Part shown: positions 35,713-47,149 of the stretch, piece after piece
Position numbering within the stretch: the first letter of the stretch is position 1
How the letters are laid out: each line of letters starts with the position of its first letter
Assembly: GCA_002794785.1 (NCBI GenBank)
Contig: NBBA01000008.1
Span: forward strand, 1,240,001-1,304,000
Direction of reading: 5' to 3'
DNA from: Coniferiporia sulphurascens
Lineage: Eukaryota > Basidiomycota > Agaricomycetes > Hymenochaetales > Hymenochaetaceae
DNA length: 64,000 bases
Made by a program: the position numbers and the translations under genes
Notes under the pieces: model-generated
The model's database searches: none
The model's input: the letters and a program-made list of their open reading frames with translations, nothing else
What the model was told of the DNA's origin: nothing

Positions 35713-35830
35713 ATGAACACAAACGTGTCATCTCAGGCGAAAGTTTCTTCTCTCACATAAAATAAAACCTGAAAAAAGGCTAGCTAGGTTTGGGTGGGAT
35801 TTCGACCTTGGATAGGTCTGCTTAACTTTC
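35713..35830 (+). pseudogene. F-box-like relic F (exon 1 only)
   Basis: ACCACCATGAACACAAACG followed by a degenerate class I-like exon 1 (FFSHIK, then a stop) and the exon-end signature CTTGGATAG-GTCTGC. No exon 2 follows; copy G starts 170 bp downstream. Confidence 0.65.
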
Positions 35831-36003
35831 TTTCAATGTTGATTTCGCGGAAACTCACTCAGCAATATTAATGCTGTAAGGACGTTTCTCTGGGTCCGGA
35901 GTTCGCCTGCCGACGGGGAACTGAATCCGCGCATGTGACCAGCATTAAACAAAATGCAGGCGTGTCGCGACGCATCCCGCTCCGATCCGAGACGACAACC
36001 ACC

Positions 36004-37637
36004 ATGAACGTGGGGGTGCCAAAGACGATTGACATCGGCCTACTGGAGAACTTCATTTCCCATGCAGAAACTATCGTAAAATCAGAGCAACCGGATCTGG
36101 AAAAGATCATGGCCTTGGATGGGTCTGTTTCTCCTTCTCTGCCATAATGCCAGTGTGCTGAGTCTACTTGACCCGTTGCAGGTCTTTCCTCACTACCCTC
36201 CTGCAGGGTCACAATGACGCACCCTCTATCATGGCAGTATTGGACAAACTTAAGGCTCTGACTGGCTCTCTTGACTTGTTGTCGCGTATCGTGAAGGAGG
36301 GCCTCCCTGGAGTACGATCCAAGGTGCTTCCCGCCATCTATCAGAAAGGGGTTTTGTCTCTTCCGATAGAAGTCATCGCACAGATATTCGAGGATGCTTG
36401 CAGTGACGATGAGCTGAGACTGCGTATGTGTGAAGACCTCGCACTGGTTAGCAGGGACTTCCGCAACATTGCCTTAAGGACACCCCGATTATGGACGCGC
36501 TTGACCAATTTTATATATCCGGCGCATTATCTCGAAAGGAGCAAATCCGTTGGGATAGATATCACACTCAAACTTAGAAATGGTCCCACCCCTAAAAATC
36601 CCGACCGTGACAGGTTGTTCCTTCAAATGGTTGCGCTTCATTCGTCTCGGTGGAGGTCTTTCTCAATCAACGATTTTGACACCTCGTTGCGAGGATTATT
36701 TTCGGATCTGGGCAAGATCCCTCCATTGAACACCTTACTCGCTCTTGAAACGCTTTGCATCGACTATAGGTATGATGTGCCCATCGACGATGGCGACAAT
36801 GTTGTAGACAATGAGCAGGACCCGGACAAGGACCTCCGGCACTTTTTCATGACATGGAAAATGCCTGCACTTCAAGTCTTGGAGACTGTAAATTTCATCC
36901 CACTGCTTCCCACAGCAACAATATCTTGCCTTAAACTCACGCTAGACGGCGATAGGCACCTTGGTCCCATTTGGAGTATGCGAGAGATCATGGCGTTATT
37001 GCAACCACTGCACTCCCTCAACGAACTAGGCATCGAACTGATTACATTTGATCTGTTTTCGGAGGTGGACGGTATGCATGTCGAACTGTTGCAACTGAAA
37101 AAACTACGGTTCAGCGCAGAGCTAAGCGAGGAGGATTCTCTCCATGACCTCCTTGGCGCGATTTCCATGCCAAACATAATGGAGTTAACTCTTCACATAT
37201 TGACATATTCTCCTGCTGGTGTCAACTCTCAATTGGAAGCCTTCTTTCCTGAAGACGGGTTACGCTGGCCCCATCTTACATCTTTGGACTTCAGCTTTGA
37301 ACTTTCGGAGCTCGACCCTACAGAAGAAGGGACGTTAGATACTGCTCTTACCAGGCTTCCCCAAATCGAGCACCTGCGCATCTCCTGCTTAGGAATGGAG
37401 CACCCAAGTACTATCAAAACTGCTCAATCACGAGCGCAGGCAGTCCCCCTATCCTCTACTGCGAACACTAGAACTCAGAGATTGCGGAATGTTCGACACG
37501 TCCTTTATTTTCAGCATACAAGATATCCTCACTGCCCCTGAGTTCGAGTCCTTACACATATACGACTGTCCTGAAGTGGATGAGGTAGTCGTTTGGACAA
37601 TGATGCCGAAAGATAAAGAAATAAAATGGGAATTGTG
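36004..37637 (+). pseudogene. F-box-like copy G (class IV), one frameshift
   Basis: Exon 1 36004-36122 (MNVGVPKTIDIGLLENFISH) and exon 2 from 36182 are open for most of the protein. F-box LSLPIEVIAQIFED and FRNIALRTPRLWTRL are followed by VDNEQDPDKDLRHFF, then leucine-rich segments. One extra base near 37417-37423 shifts the frame after HPSTIK; the shifted frame ends at 37541. The correct continuation (RRQSPYPLLRTLEL, SFIFSIQDIL, then MMPKDKEIKWEL) is still readable to about 37637. This is therefore either a very young pseudogene, a gene with an altered C-terminus, or a sequence error. Class IV partner of copy N in the inverted block. Confidence 0.75.
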
Positions 37638-38169
37638 AGTTTCTACTTCCATGCGCTTTTGTGATATGCTTATTTGTAAGCAGAAGTCCCTATTGCTTAG
37701 CGGAAAGGAATCATCAGCGTGCTAGGGATGCTCGCAGGCTAGCGTATACTGAGATGTGATCTGGTCCGCAGTGAATCGTAAGCTCGAAGGAAATTAAACA
37801 AATGCACTACGACCGTCCCCCTTTTATGTAGAAACACAACATAAAGCTACTATAATATGTTGATACAATATTTTTGATTAGTTCTACACCCTCTTTATTT
37901 GCTCTTTAATATAGGCGCATATCAGGGCGATACCAATTAACTAATAAACTCCCCAATTCCGTTCGCATTTTCATGAAAGTTTGGACATATAACCATCTAG
38001 GTCAATACTTCTGCAGGCGCCCTAATATCCAGCGCTACAGTTATGACGCATCGGCTTCTTTCTATATGCATGATGTTTCGGATATTACTGGGATGACTCG
38101 TCGTCTCGCATGTGATCAGCCGTATGTTTGTGGTTACTTTATCTTATTCAGTCATTATCGGTAACCGCC
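37638..38169. other. Spacer between copies G and H
   Basis: Includes GGCGCATATCAGGGCGATA, a short sequence also found after copies A and B, and the presumed promoter of copy H. No gene seen. Confidence 0.4.
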
Positions 38170-39829
38170 ATGAACGCGAAGACACTCCAGGGGATAGATT
38201 TCAGCTTGCTCGAAAACTTCATTTCCCACGTAGGACCAGTTCTGAAAGATCTGCCAGACCCAGACAATATCTTTACCTTGGACAGGTCCGTTTCCTTTTC
38301 CTCGGGAGTGTACACTGTGCTGAGATATTGTTGTTACAAGGCCTTTTCTGACCACCCTACTGCAGGATTGCAACGATGCGTCATCGGTTATATCTGTCTT
38401 TCAGGATCTCAAGGCTCTGAGCAGGTCGCTCAACATACTGTTACACATCGTGAGAGAGAGTATTACCTCGATGAGGTCTGGAGTACTCCCCGTCATCTAT
38501 CAGAGGGGCCTTCTGGCTTTGCCCATTGAAGCAATCGAGCAAATATTCAAGGAAGTTTTTGCAGCCGACACTGGGGCGTGTCTCAGCCTTTCTCTGGTCA
38601 GCAAGGACTTCCGAAATATCGTCCTGCAGATACCTCGATTATGGACACATCTGACCAACGACAACTGCCCTAGACACTACCTCGAGAGAAACCAATCTCT
38701 TGAAATTGATATAAAAATTCTCTCTGGAGAGGGATTCATTCCTGGCCATACCAAGAAATTCTTTCACATGGTTGCTCCCCACTCGTCCTGATGGAAATCA
38801 TTCTCCATCACCGGATTTCGGAACACACCTCGGGACGTATTTTCGGACTTGGCCAACTTATCCTCAGCGAAAACATTTTCTGCCCTCGAAACGCTTCATG
38901 TCGATTACAAGCACGATCTGCTCGTTGATGATGACAATGATGTAGTGGAAAATGAGCAGGACCCGGACAAGGATTTGAAGCACTTCTTCAATACATGGCA
39001 GATGCCCGCACTCCGGGCTGTAAACACAGTTAATTTCATCCCCATGCTACCCACGATGTCTATAACATGCTTCCGACTTGAAATAAATAACTCCCGTCTT
39101 TATCAAGGTCTATATCCATACTGGAGTATGCACGAGATTACAGGACTCTTGCGCTCGCTGCACTCTCTTACAGAGCTATCTCTCGATCTTGTGAAGATTG
39201 TTTTTTGGAGGGCTTCAGAAGCTGAGCCCGTGGAGTTGCCGCAACTGAAGAAGCTAATGTTGCACACGGAGCCAAGATCTGATGGAGACTACGACCATTC
39301 TCTCGAAGAGATTGTAGAGGTGATCTCAACACCAAATATATCAGAGTTAGTCATCTATATCAAAGAATTCTTCCTTAGCCGGCAACTGGAGGCCCTCTTC
39401 CCGAGTGATTGTTTACGCTGGCCTTTCCTTGAGTCACTTGACCTCGAGGTTTGTTCTCAGGATGATGGCTTAGATGATTGTGATGTGCCTTTAAATATCG
39501 CTTTCTCCAGGCTCCCAGTGGGGCTCCAGCACCTGCGCATGTCCTGTGATCTACTATCTCCCCCAAGAACACTGAACGTACACAAACAGGAGCAGGAAGA
39601 GTCACCTTATCCTCCTCTCAGAACACTACGTCTCGGGAAATCATTTGATCTCGATACATCATTTATCTCCAGCATCAAAGGCATCATCAACGCTCCTGTA
39701 TTTGAGTCTCTGGAAATTGTCGATTGTCCCGAAATGGATGAGGAGATCGTGCGGGACATGTTGCCGAAGGACAAATTCTTCAAGTACAGATGTACTGTAT
39801 GTATTTCCTCTCCTGCATTTCATAGTTGA
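38170..39829 (+). pseudogene. F-box-like copy H (class II), single TGA
   Basis: Exon 1 encodes MNAKTLQGIDFSLLENFISH. Exon 2 carries the F-box (LLALPIEAIEQIFKE, FRNIVLQIPRLWTHL) and is open except for one TGA at 38789-38791, where CGA is expected in APHSS-R-WKSFS. The frame continues unshifted: ENEQDPDKDLKHFFNTW, CSQDDGLDD, PPLRTLRLGKSFDLDTSF, CPEMDEEIVRDMLPKDK. Apart from that codon it looks complete, so a C-to-T change at a CpG is the only visible lesion. Copies C, D and I share it. Read-through or re-coding cannot be excluded but nothing supports it. Confidence 0.8.
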
Positions 39830-42411
39830 CTCACCCGTAAGCAAGGTCCCTCGTCGTTCGGATTTTTCGGATGATTGGATCTTCTAAGGAGAGTTAGGTC
39901 CCTGTGGGTTACTGTCCTGGTATCATGTGATGAGAGATGTTCTAGCTCACCAATGGCTCGCTAACTCCAACAGGCACCGAACACCCGGCGTCTTGACCCT
40001 TTGACCCTTTGACACAGTTGTGAGTTACGGCGTGTCCGTCTTTATATTTAATGATCGAGCAGTTTTAACACCCTGGCCAAAAGCACGGGGACGATCTTTT
40101 TTTATAGTTTCGTCAATAACCATCAATACCTGCGCTCACTAGGTATTCTTAAAGACCTCTTTGCTCCTAATCGCACAGCATGTCAATAAATACCTTCACT
40201 GCTATCCGTATATCTCTAATGTGTTCACCCAGAAACAGGCGTCTCTGTTTTGAGGAAGTTTCGAGTGCGTGAAAGGGGTGAGCGGCTCCCCGTGAGTCTT
40301 CCCGCCGACAGGATATTTCAGGGACTATCCTGACTTACAGAACACCCCTTCAATTTTCTAAATGCAATGCGTCAGTTGGAATAATCTGCTGGGAGCAATA
40401 CTCCGATGGTAACGTATTTTGCATCCATCATAGTACTAGTGTGGCACTCGTCACTCTGGTAAGTTTCCTTATTATATCGAGAAGATTATAATTGGTTTCA
40501 GGCACGATTACTCGTGTAACTATGTACCTTTAGGTGGATCAGACTCGAATGTCACTCCGAATTTGCTAACTTAACTGACCCCAAGTGTGACATATGTGCA
40601 TGTTTTGACTGAAACATGGTCAAGACTCCATACTGATGCATTTTGCGAGAGACGGAGCCTCATTGATATGGCAATCGACCGTTTGCTGTGCAGAATTTGT
40701 TCAATGGAAACGTAACACCTTCCACTATTGTAAGAATACCTGGCTATCTACGCCCTATTCTGATGGCTTCGGATCCGTGTTGGTGCCTGTTGAAAGTATG
40801 TGCTTCGGGAGGTGCGAACTCGATTGCTATCCTTTACTCCTTACAACGCTGCCTTGGCAGGCCTTTACTCCTTGCAGCGCACGCTGCCTGGGCGGGTCTC
40901 CGGCTGGGAATCATGCAAATGCCCCCTTGCCCTTGATTCTCAACAGTTAGACGTGCATTTGGACTTCCCTTCACATGTGTTTATTTTCTCCGGCTTCGTC
41001 CTACTATGCGTATAACCGACTCGGTGAGATTGGCACTATTGCTATTGTAGCCGTGGGTATCACGAGGTAAGTTGGTGTCATCGAACCGCATCCCACATAA
41101 ATAATCTCATAGTTATTAGATGCATTGCTATACTTTACCCATGCATTCCTGCTTTCGCACTGCGGCGCAAAAGAAGATTGATCATTGATGATCCGCTGCA
41201 AAACCAGGAGCCGCATATTGATATTAATTACGGGTGGGCTGCACGCCTATAATCTATTGATGCCCTTAGTTCTTTTGTTTTTATAACCATATGCTTATCT
41301 ATTCTCGCAAGATTGGTTGATTTAATAACTATTGCCGTTTGTGTGATAATGCCTTGGACCGCCGGTTGCATGAGGCTGCTTCATCGAAGCGTTGCGTAGA
41401 TCGTTGCCTCAACATCGCCAAAGCCTCAACATATCCAAAGGCAAAACTGAATATTCAAGGTCACTTCAAATCATGAGCAGCTATACAGCCGAAGAATATG
41501 GGCGTACAGCCTGGATATCTGACGGACGGGTTAGTTTTCATCCGATGGGAGGTGAATTTCAAATTTACGTTGGCAACAGGGATGGCCCTGCCCACCGAAG
41601 CTTCAGAACTTTGCCCAATCACCATTGGTACGACCTTGCCTAGGCTCATCCGCTTATCTCATATTAAAGGTGGTACCTCACATATTATTAGACCCCGGCT
41701 GTTGCCATCACGGTCTTCCGTGGATTAAGTGGTGGTGTTAATAACCAGGGAAGTACACATCTGATCCGCAGAAGGCCGGTGTAAATCTACATTCATCCGT
41801 CAGCATTGGCACACGGGAGCAGAGAACAATTGTTCAAAGCCCGGATGAACATCGTTAGAAAGTTTCAAAAAGAAGAACTTACAACTGAACTCTTGGCAAA
41901 GGGAACTGAAATCATTGTATGGTCATGGTTTATCTTACGATTTTGTATTCTGGCTACGATCTAAGTTTATCTTAACTGATGCCATCAAGCTTCTGCCCTT
42001 GCCGATCACGATGATCATTAACAATCGCTTTTGTCGTCGCTGCGTTAGGATTGTGCGATGATTCACCCCAAGAGGTAGTACAGGTCCTATAAGACCTGAT
42101 CATCGAGTTCACCAGTAGCACTGCTGCTTCAGGTGTCTTCCCTCTACTCCCTAACCCTTGTTAGTACGAGACTTCTTGGTCGAACTACAAACGACTCAGA
42201 TAACGCGCTTAAATCATCAGGCTTCTATTATTACTCCCTGGAGATGGCTGCTCCTGCAGATTTGGTTACAGGAAACAGACTTCTCCTCGACTCTGACGTA
42301 TATGCTGCTGGTGCGACAATTACAAAGAGTATTCAAGTTAATTAAATCACAAATTCGCCCGTTTGCCTATCCGAGTTAATGTGTTTTTTTTTACTTGTCA
42401 ACCAATAATTA
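39830..42411. other. Largest gene-poor stretch
   Basis: About 2.6 kb separating the plus-strand half of the F-box array from the second half. Only an imperfect local duplication (TTTACTCCTTRCARCGC near 40840 and 40863) was noticed. The part near 42130-42400 may contain an unresolved 5' exon of the next gene. Confidence 0.35.
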
Positions 42412-44089
42412 ATGGGCACCGTCGCAGTAGGCTTGGCCACACTGTTCTTTTACTATTGTGGTATGTGAAAGCATGTCGTTCACGAAAAACGCTGCTCTGA
42501 TGCTTTACAACGTGTAAATGTAGCTTTGCATCTTGATGAGGAGGCAGCTTTACTTTAGTCTGAACTTACTAGATGGATGTCAAGCTAACTTGTTTTATTG
42601 TTTTGTAGGTCGAATATATCTGGGTGAGCCGAAGTCCACTTCTAGATGATACATGTTTGGTCTGAACTGATAAACCACAGTTGTGGCCGTGGTCATGGGG
42701 GAAGATTATATATCTCATTGTAAGCATAATTCAGAAGTGTGCGCATACACATGCTTAGACCACTGTCTTTTTTTAAGACACACTACTCGGGAGCCGTTTT
42801 CTTCGTGTATGTCTCACTCTAATTTCACTAGAAGCATCTTATTCATTCTTGTCAGTCTCATGCTAACGACACTTGTGCCTGTGAGATGGAATGACTTTGG
42901 ATACGTTCTATTTCCAAACACACATTTATCAATTCTGGTAAGGTTACAATTATCTTATGTTGCAATCAGTGGTCTAAGTCTATCAATCAGGAAAAGGGAC
43001 CATGTGAGTGTATGAAAATCTTTCCTATCTCACTTTCTTCATGCGTCTTTAGGCCTGGGTGGATATTTGTATTCGATATCTGGGACTGTTATCTTAACAC
43101 TCGCAGATGGCGAGTGTAGATCCTTTTTTTCACTTTGCGAACAACCCGCTGACGACTAAAACTCTTGCTCCAAAAGTCATATTAGCAATGCGAGTCTACG
43201 CACTGTATGGAAGGGAGAAGATCATGATAGTCATCTCTGCCATATTGATAACAGTCTCTGTCGTTACCCTCCAAGGTTTCGGACTTGTTTGTGAGCCAAT
43301 TCTCTAGCACAGTCTGCATTGTGTTGACCCCCGATGGTTGATCGTTGTAGGGAGCCTGATGCCTGGCTATGAATGCATCGGGAAGTCTTGCATGGAAAGC
43401 GCTGCTATTCCATTCCAAATCATGATTACGTGTACAGAGGCATCGACAAATATAACGCTTTTCAGATGGATTGGCACATTCATTGTGGAACTGGCATTTC
43501 TTATTCTGGTATTAGAAAAAATTCGGAAGATAAAAAAGATGGGCACGGAATACAAATTGGTTGGTAATGAGGCACAGCCGTATACGCACGATATTATTGG
43601 GCTTATGGCGCAAGACTCCAAGAGCTACTTCATTCGGTAGGTCTGGACCCAATCGAATGTAATTGTCCGGGGTTAATCGACCATTCCTTTATTCATTTAA
43701 ACAGCATTTTCGCCTTCTGTACAATCGGGACCTGTTGTAACTTGCTCACTCTTTTTAGCGGCTTCACATCTCAAAATAAAACTGCCGTCGTAGCCATAGG
43801 TGGAGTTTCCCTTCCATGCATATTTTTGCATACCATGCCAAGCTGATACTTTGACTCACATACTCAGTTCAATCTTCTACTGATACAGCAAAACACAATT
43901 TTGACTGTGGTGATAACTGTCATCACAGTACTCATGCCGAAGCTATTGCTCGACTTAAGGATGGACTGCTACGGAGCAGATGGGGCACTCACTCATGGCG
44001 CCGAGCTTTCGTGGAATCTGGCTAGTACCCGGCAAATAAATGGTTATTCGGACGCTGCGGTCGGAGCTGCGGATGGAAGCGAAGAGTGA
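42412..44089 (+). CDS. DUF6533-like multi-pass membrane protein, gene 4
   Basis: Only member of this family on +. Exon 42412-42460 (VAVGLATLFFYYC) is joined to the 20-nt exon 42524-42543 (ALHLDEE), the 15-nt exon 42609-42623 (VEYIW) and a 39-nt exon 42681-42719 (LWPWSWGKIIYLI), giving a clear DUF6533-type core. Downstream are HYSGAVFFVY, FILVSLMLTTLVPV, AMRVYALYGREKIMIVISAIL (43190-43260), ITLFRWIGTFIVELAFLILV, MAQDSKSYFI, and the last exon with TVITVLMPKLLLDLRMDCYG ending at 44089. The intron 42544-42608 starts GC. The start is uncertain: the ATG at 42412 gives almost no residues before the first helix, so an upstream exon is likely. Function is unknown; a membrane protein with about seven helices is inferred. 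Confidence 0.65.
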
Positions 44090-44733
44090 GGAGCTAGCTG
44101 TTAGCCTCGGGGAAAAGTATCCGTGGCGGGGTTCCGACTTTTAACGTGGCATCACGACTGCGTGCTTCCTCTGCGCCTGGACCGACTCGGAGGGTGCCTG
44201 TTTTACATGTCTATAATTATAAGCTTCGGAATCTGAGCACCATTGGTCCGAGACTCCGAGCATTACCTGAACGTCAGATATGCTCAAGCGAGGACTTGTT
44301 AACGGACCGTGCATTATGCCGCTGGAGCCAGTTTTCTGTATAGTTATCATGTACATCAAATGTAACTTGAAGGATTGAGCGACTCAGAGTTTCCATATGC
44401 ATTGGCAGGAGCCGCGTCGATCCAGACTGGTCACAAATGATTGCTGTCCGCGGCCGCAGTCACCGTCATGGTCGCTTGTATAGCGCTTAGTACCGCGTCT
44501 TGTTGGCGTCATCCCTCTCGCTGCATGTCCCCAGGTGCGCAGTGCATTTCAATTTGTCTTCACTGCTTCGTGATACTACCAAGACGGACATGGCTATCTA
44601 TAGTAAAGGCTGGGCTGCGGCACAGCCACTGCCAGCTAGCAAAAAAAGCGGAGGATAGCTTCTTCCAGGCGCCACTTACACTGCGCATACCCTTTTTTCA
44701 CCCTAAATCATTTCTTTTCCTCTGACCACCACC
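44090..44733. other. Spacer and chitinase promoter region
   Basis: No gene recognised. The last bases before 44734 read ACCACCACC, a favourable fungal start context. Confidence 0.35.
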
Positions 44734-46474
44734 ATGCGGTCCTTCCTCTCCTCGGCTTTGCTCTCGAGCGCACTCGCTGGCAGCGCCATTGCATCCTCCT
44801 GGCCGTCCTCGGGCCATAGCTTTGGCATTAGCAACCAACACAGCGCGCGCCAAGAGGGCATCGGCACTGACGCCAGTACTAGTACCAGCACGAATGTCAC
44901 AAATGTGAAGGAGGTTGAGATGGTCTCCTCTGCATGGTACACAGGCTGGCATGCTGGCGACTTTCCTCTCAACAACGTCAGCTGGGACAAGTATACTCAG
45001 CTGACCTATGCCTTCGGGTGCGTCCCCCTATCCCTCCTAATAATATCCTGTGCTATTTGTTTACATTTTGCGTAACCAGAATCACCGTCGACGATCCTTC
45101 AACCATCTTCCTCAATGATTCCGACATCGACCTCCTTCCCCAGTTTGTCGCCAAAGCGCACGAGAACGTGAGTTTCTTTTTGGTCGCTCTGTGTTTGGTC
45201 CGGACATGCGTACAGGCATGCTCTCCGTGATGTGGAGCCTTGGAGCGAGCGCTGCAGAGTTGAGATGTTGCCCATTCTTTTTTTGGACCTCACCGGACAA
45301 TTGTGTCCATCATGACTGTTTCATAACATGTTCTGGGAAGACAAATGATGACTTATTTATGTGATGGTTGTCAGGACGTGAAAGCATCGCTTTCAATTGG
45401 TGGTTGGACTGGCTCGCTCTTCTACTCTACCAATGTTGGTAGCGCCAAAAATCGCACCCTGTTTGTCAAGGCCATCACTGATCTCGCGGATGAATACAAC
45501 CTTGATGGTATTGATTTCGAGCATGTCTTGCCACCCACTATTATTGATAATGCACTAACTCTGATATCCATGTAGCTGGGAATACCCGGGCAATCAAGGA
45601 ATTGGCTGCAACACCATTTCACCCAATGACACTTCTAACTTTCTCAAATTCCTGAAAGAGCTGTGCTCAACTTCGACAGGCTCTAAACTCGTTCTCACCG
45701 CTGCGACGGCCATCACGCCCTTCTATGGAGCTACTGGTTCCCCATTGTCGAATGTCTCCGCATTCTCCAAGGTACTCGACTATGTCACAGTCATGAACTA
45801 TGATATTTGGGGTTCATGGTCATCTGCCGCCGGGCCGAACGCGCCGCTCAACGACACATGTGCGCGCCATCTGCGGATCAGCAAGGAAGTGCGGTGAGCG
45901 TGGTCACCACGTGGAACGCAGCCGGCATGCCACTCGCGCAGATTGCACTTGGAGTCGCATCGTATGGGCACAGTTTCGCCATGAACACGAGTTCTGCGTT
46001 CGCGAACGGAAGCACGACTGAGCTTGCGGCGTACCCGCCGTTCGATAGTAACGTGTTCCCCGTGGGCGACGCGTGGGACGATGCACCTGGACCGGACGTG
46101 TGCGGCGTCTTCGAGAATCAGGGTGGTCTTTGGGACTTCTGGGGTCTGATTGGAGCCGGCCTTCTCGACAAGAACGGCAGCGTTGCTGAGGGTGTCCCCA
46201 GTCGCTTTGATGAATGCAGCAAGACTGTGTGTCTGTTTCGCTTATTACTTTATGCCGTTGCTAACATGGTACCTGACAGAACTACGTGTACAATACGACT
46301 ATGCAGGTCATGGTTTCGTACAACGATGCCGGGGCTTTCGCTGTGAAGGGTGCCTTTATCAAGGATACAGGTCTTCGCGGGTTTGCAATGTGGGAGGCAG
46401 GTGGCGACTTCAACGATATCCTTCTTGACGCTATCCGCGGTGCGGCAGGCTTTGATGTTGACGAGTGCGACTAG
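44734..46474 (+). pseudogene. GH18 chitinase with 2-nt frameshift
   Basis: Five exons: 44734-45017, 45080-45167, 45375-45520, 45576-46226, 46280-46474. A signal peptide (MRSFLSSALLSSALAGSAIA) is followed by SSAWYTGWHAGDF, SLSIGGW, the catalytic DGIDFDWEYP, VMNYDIWGSW and the late FAMWEAGGD, all in GH18 order. The catalytic motif is recovered only with a GC-AG intron (45521-45575) that cuts the middle Asp codon. Exon lengths sum to 1364, two more than a multiple of three. The excess lies in TGTGCGCGCCATC (about 45859-45869), after which the original frame ends at TGA 45895-45897, while SADQQGSAV and the rest continue in another frame. Removing 2 nt would give 453 codons. Predicted role: secreted or wall-associated chitin hydrolysis. 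Frameshift could be real or a sequence error. Confidence 0.85.
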
Positions 46475-47149
46475 GGGTCGGTATTGACAGATTGCGCTTG
46501 AGCTAAACGTTCTTTAAATTCCTTGCTGTTGCAAGTTTAGTTGTTTATCTGCGCTGCACGCGCCGTTCTTTTTTTGTGACTGTTGTTTCTTGCTGATCTG
46601 TTCGTTCTCCCGCCGCGTCTTTCTACTTCTTATTCTGTATTTACTTCTGGAATGTTCTGCATAGCTTCCCAAAGTTCAAACCGATGTCGCTTCTAGCGAA
46701 CACTTTGGTACTTATTGGCAGTAATGAAACTAACGCAAAGAGAATTCTGAGACAAGCTTCTGCTCCCAGAAGATTGATTCGGCCGGCGCGCTGCACTGTT
46801 TCTATCTATTGGAGGGATGTTTCGTAATTTAGGATAGCCCTTGAAATATTCTGCCAGTGGGAAAAGTCATGGGCAGCCGCTCGAAAAACGACATCCGTTT
46901 CCGGGCAAACACATTATGGAAGGGGGGCATTGGAGGTATTTAGTACATGTTGTGTATTTAGGAATACGCAACTTATGATTATGTCAAGGGGTAAAAGCGG
47001 GCTTTCGGTAACTGTCAGTGTCAGTGAGCCTTTTGTAAACCAGAACATCTCTCACCACATGATGTAAGAAAAGCTCACAAGATCTTGACTCCCATTAAAC
47101 ATGCTCCTGATTCACCAATCTGAGGATGGGCTTATGAGTGAATATGTGT
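46475..47149. other. Spacer after chitinase
   Basis: The chitinase 3' UTR comes first. From about 47020 the sequence resembles the 3' flank of copy M (AACCAGAACATCTCTCACCACATGATGT, also at 55200), so it belongs to the duplicated class II block. Confidence 0.45.

Noticed and set aside
38789..38791. Shared TGA read as selenocysteine or programmed read-through
   Set aside because: Related copies have CGA (Arg), fungi of this group lack selenocysteine incorporation as far as known, several of the TGA copies carry other lesions, and a second TGA site shows the same CpG transition. Nonsense by deamination is simpler.
40636..41015. Overlapping frames in the gene-poor stretch
   Set aside because: Three overlapping frames of about 100 codons or less with no motif or intron signal; an imperfect local duplication explains part of the openness.
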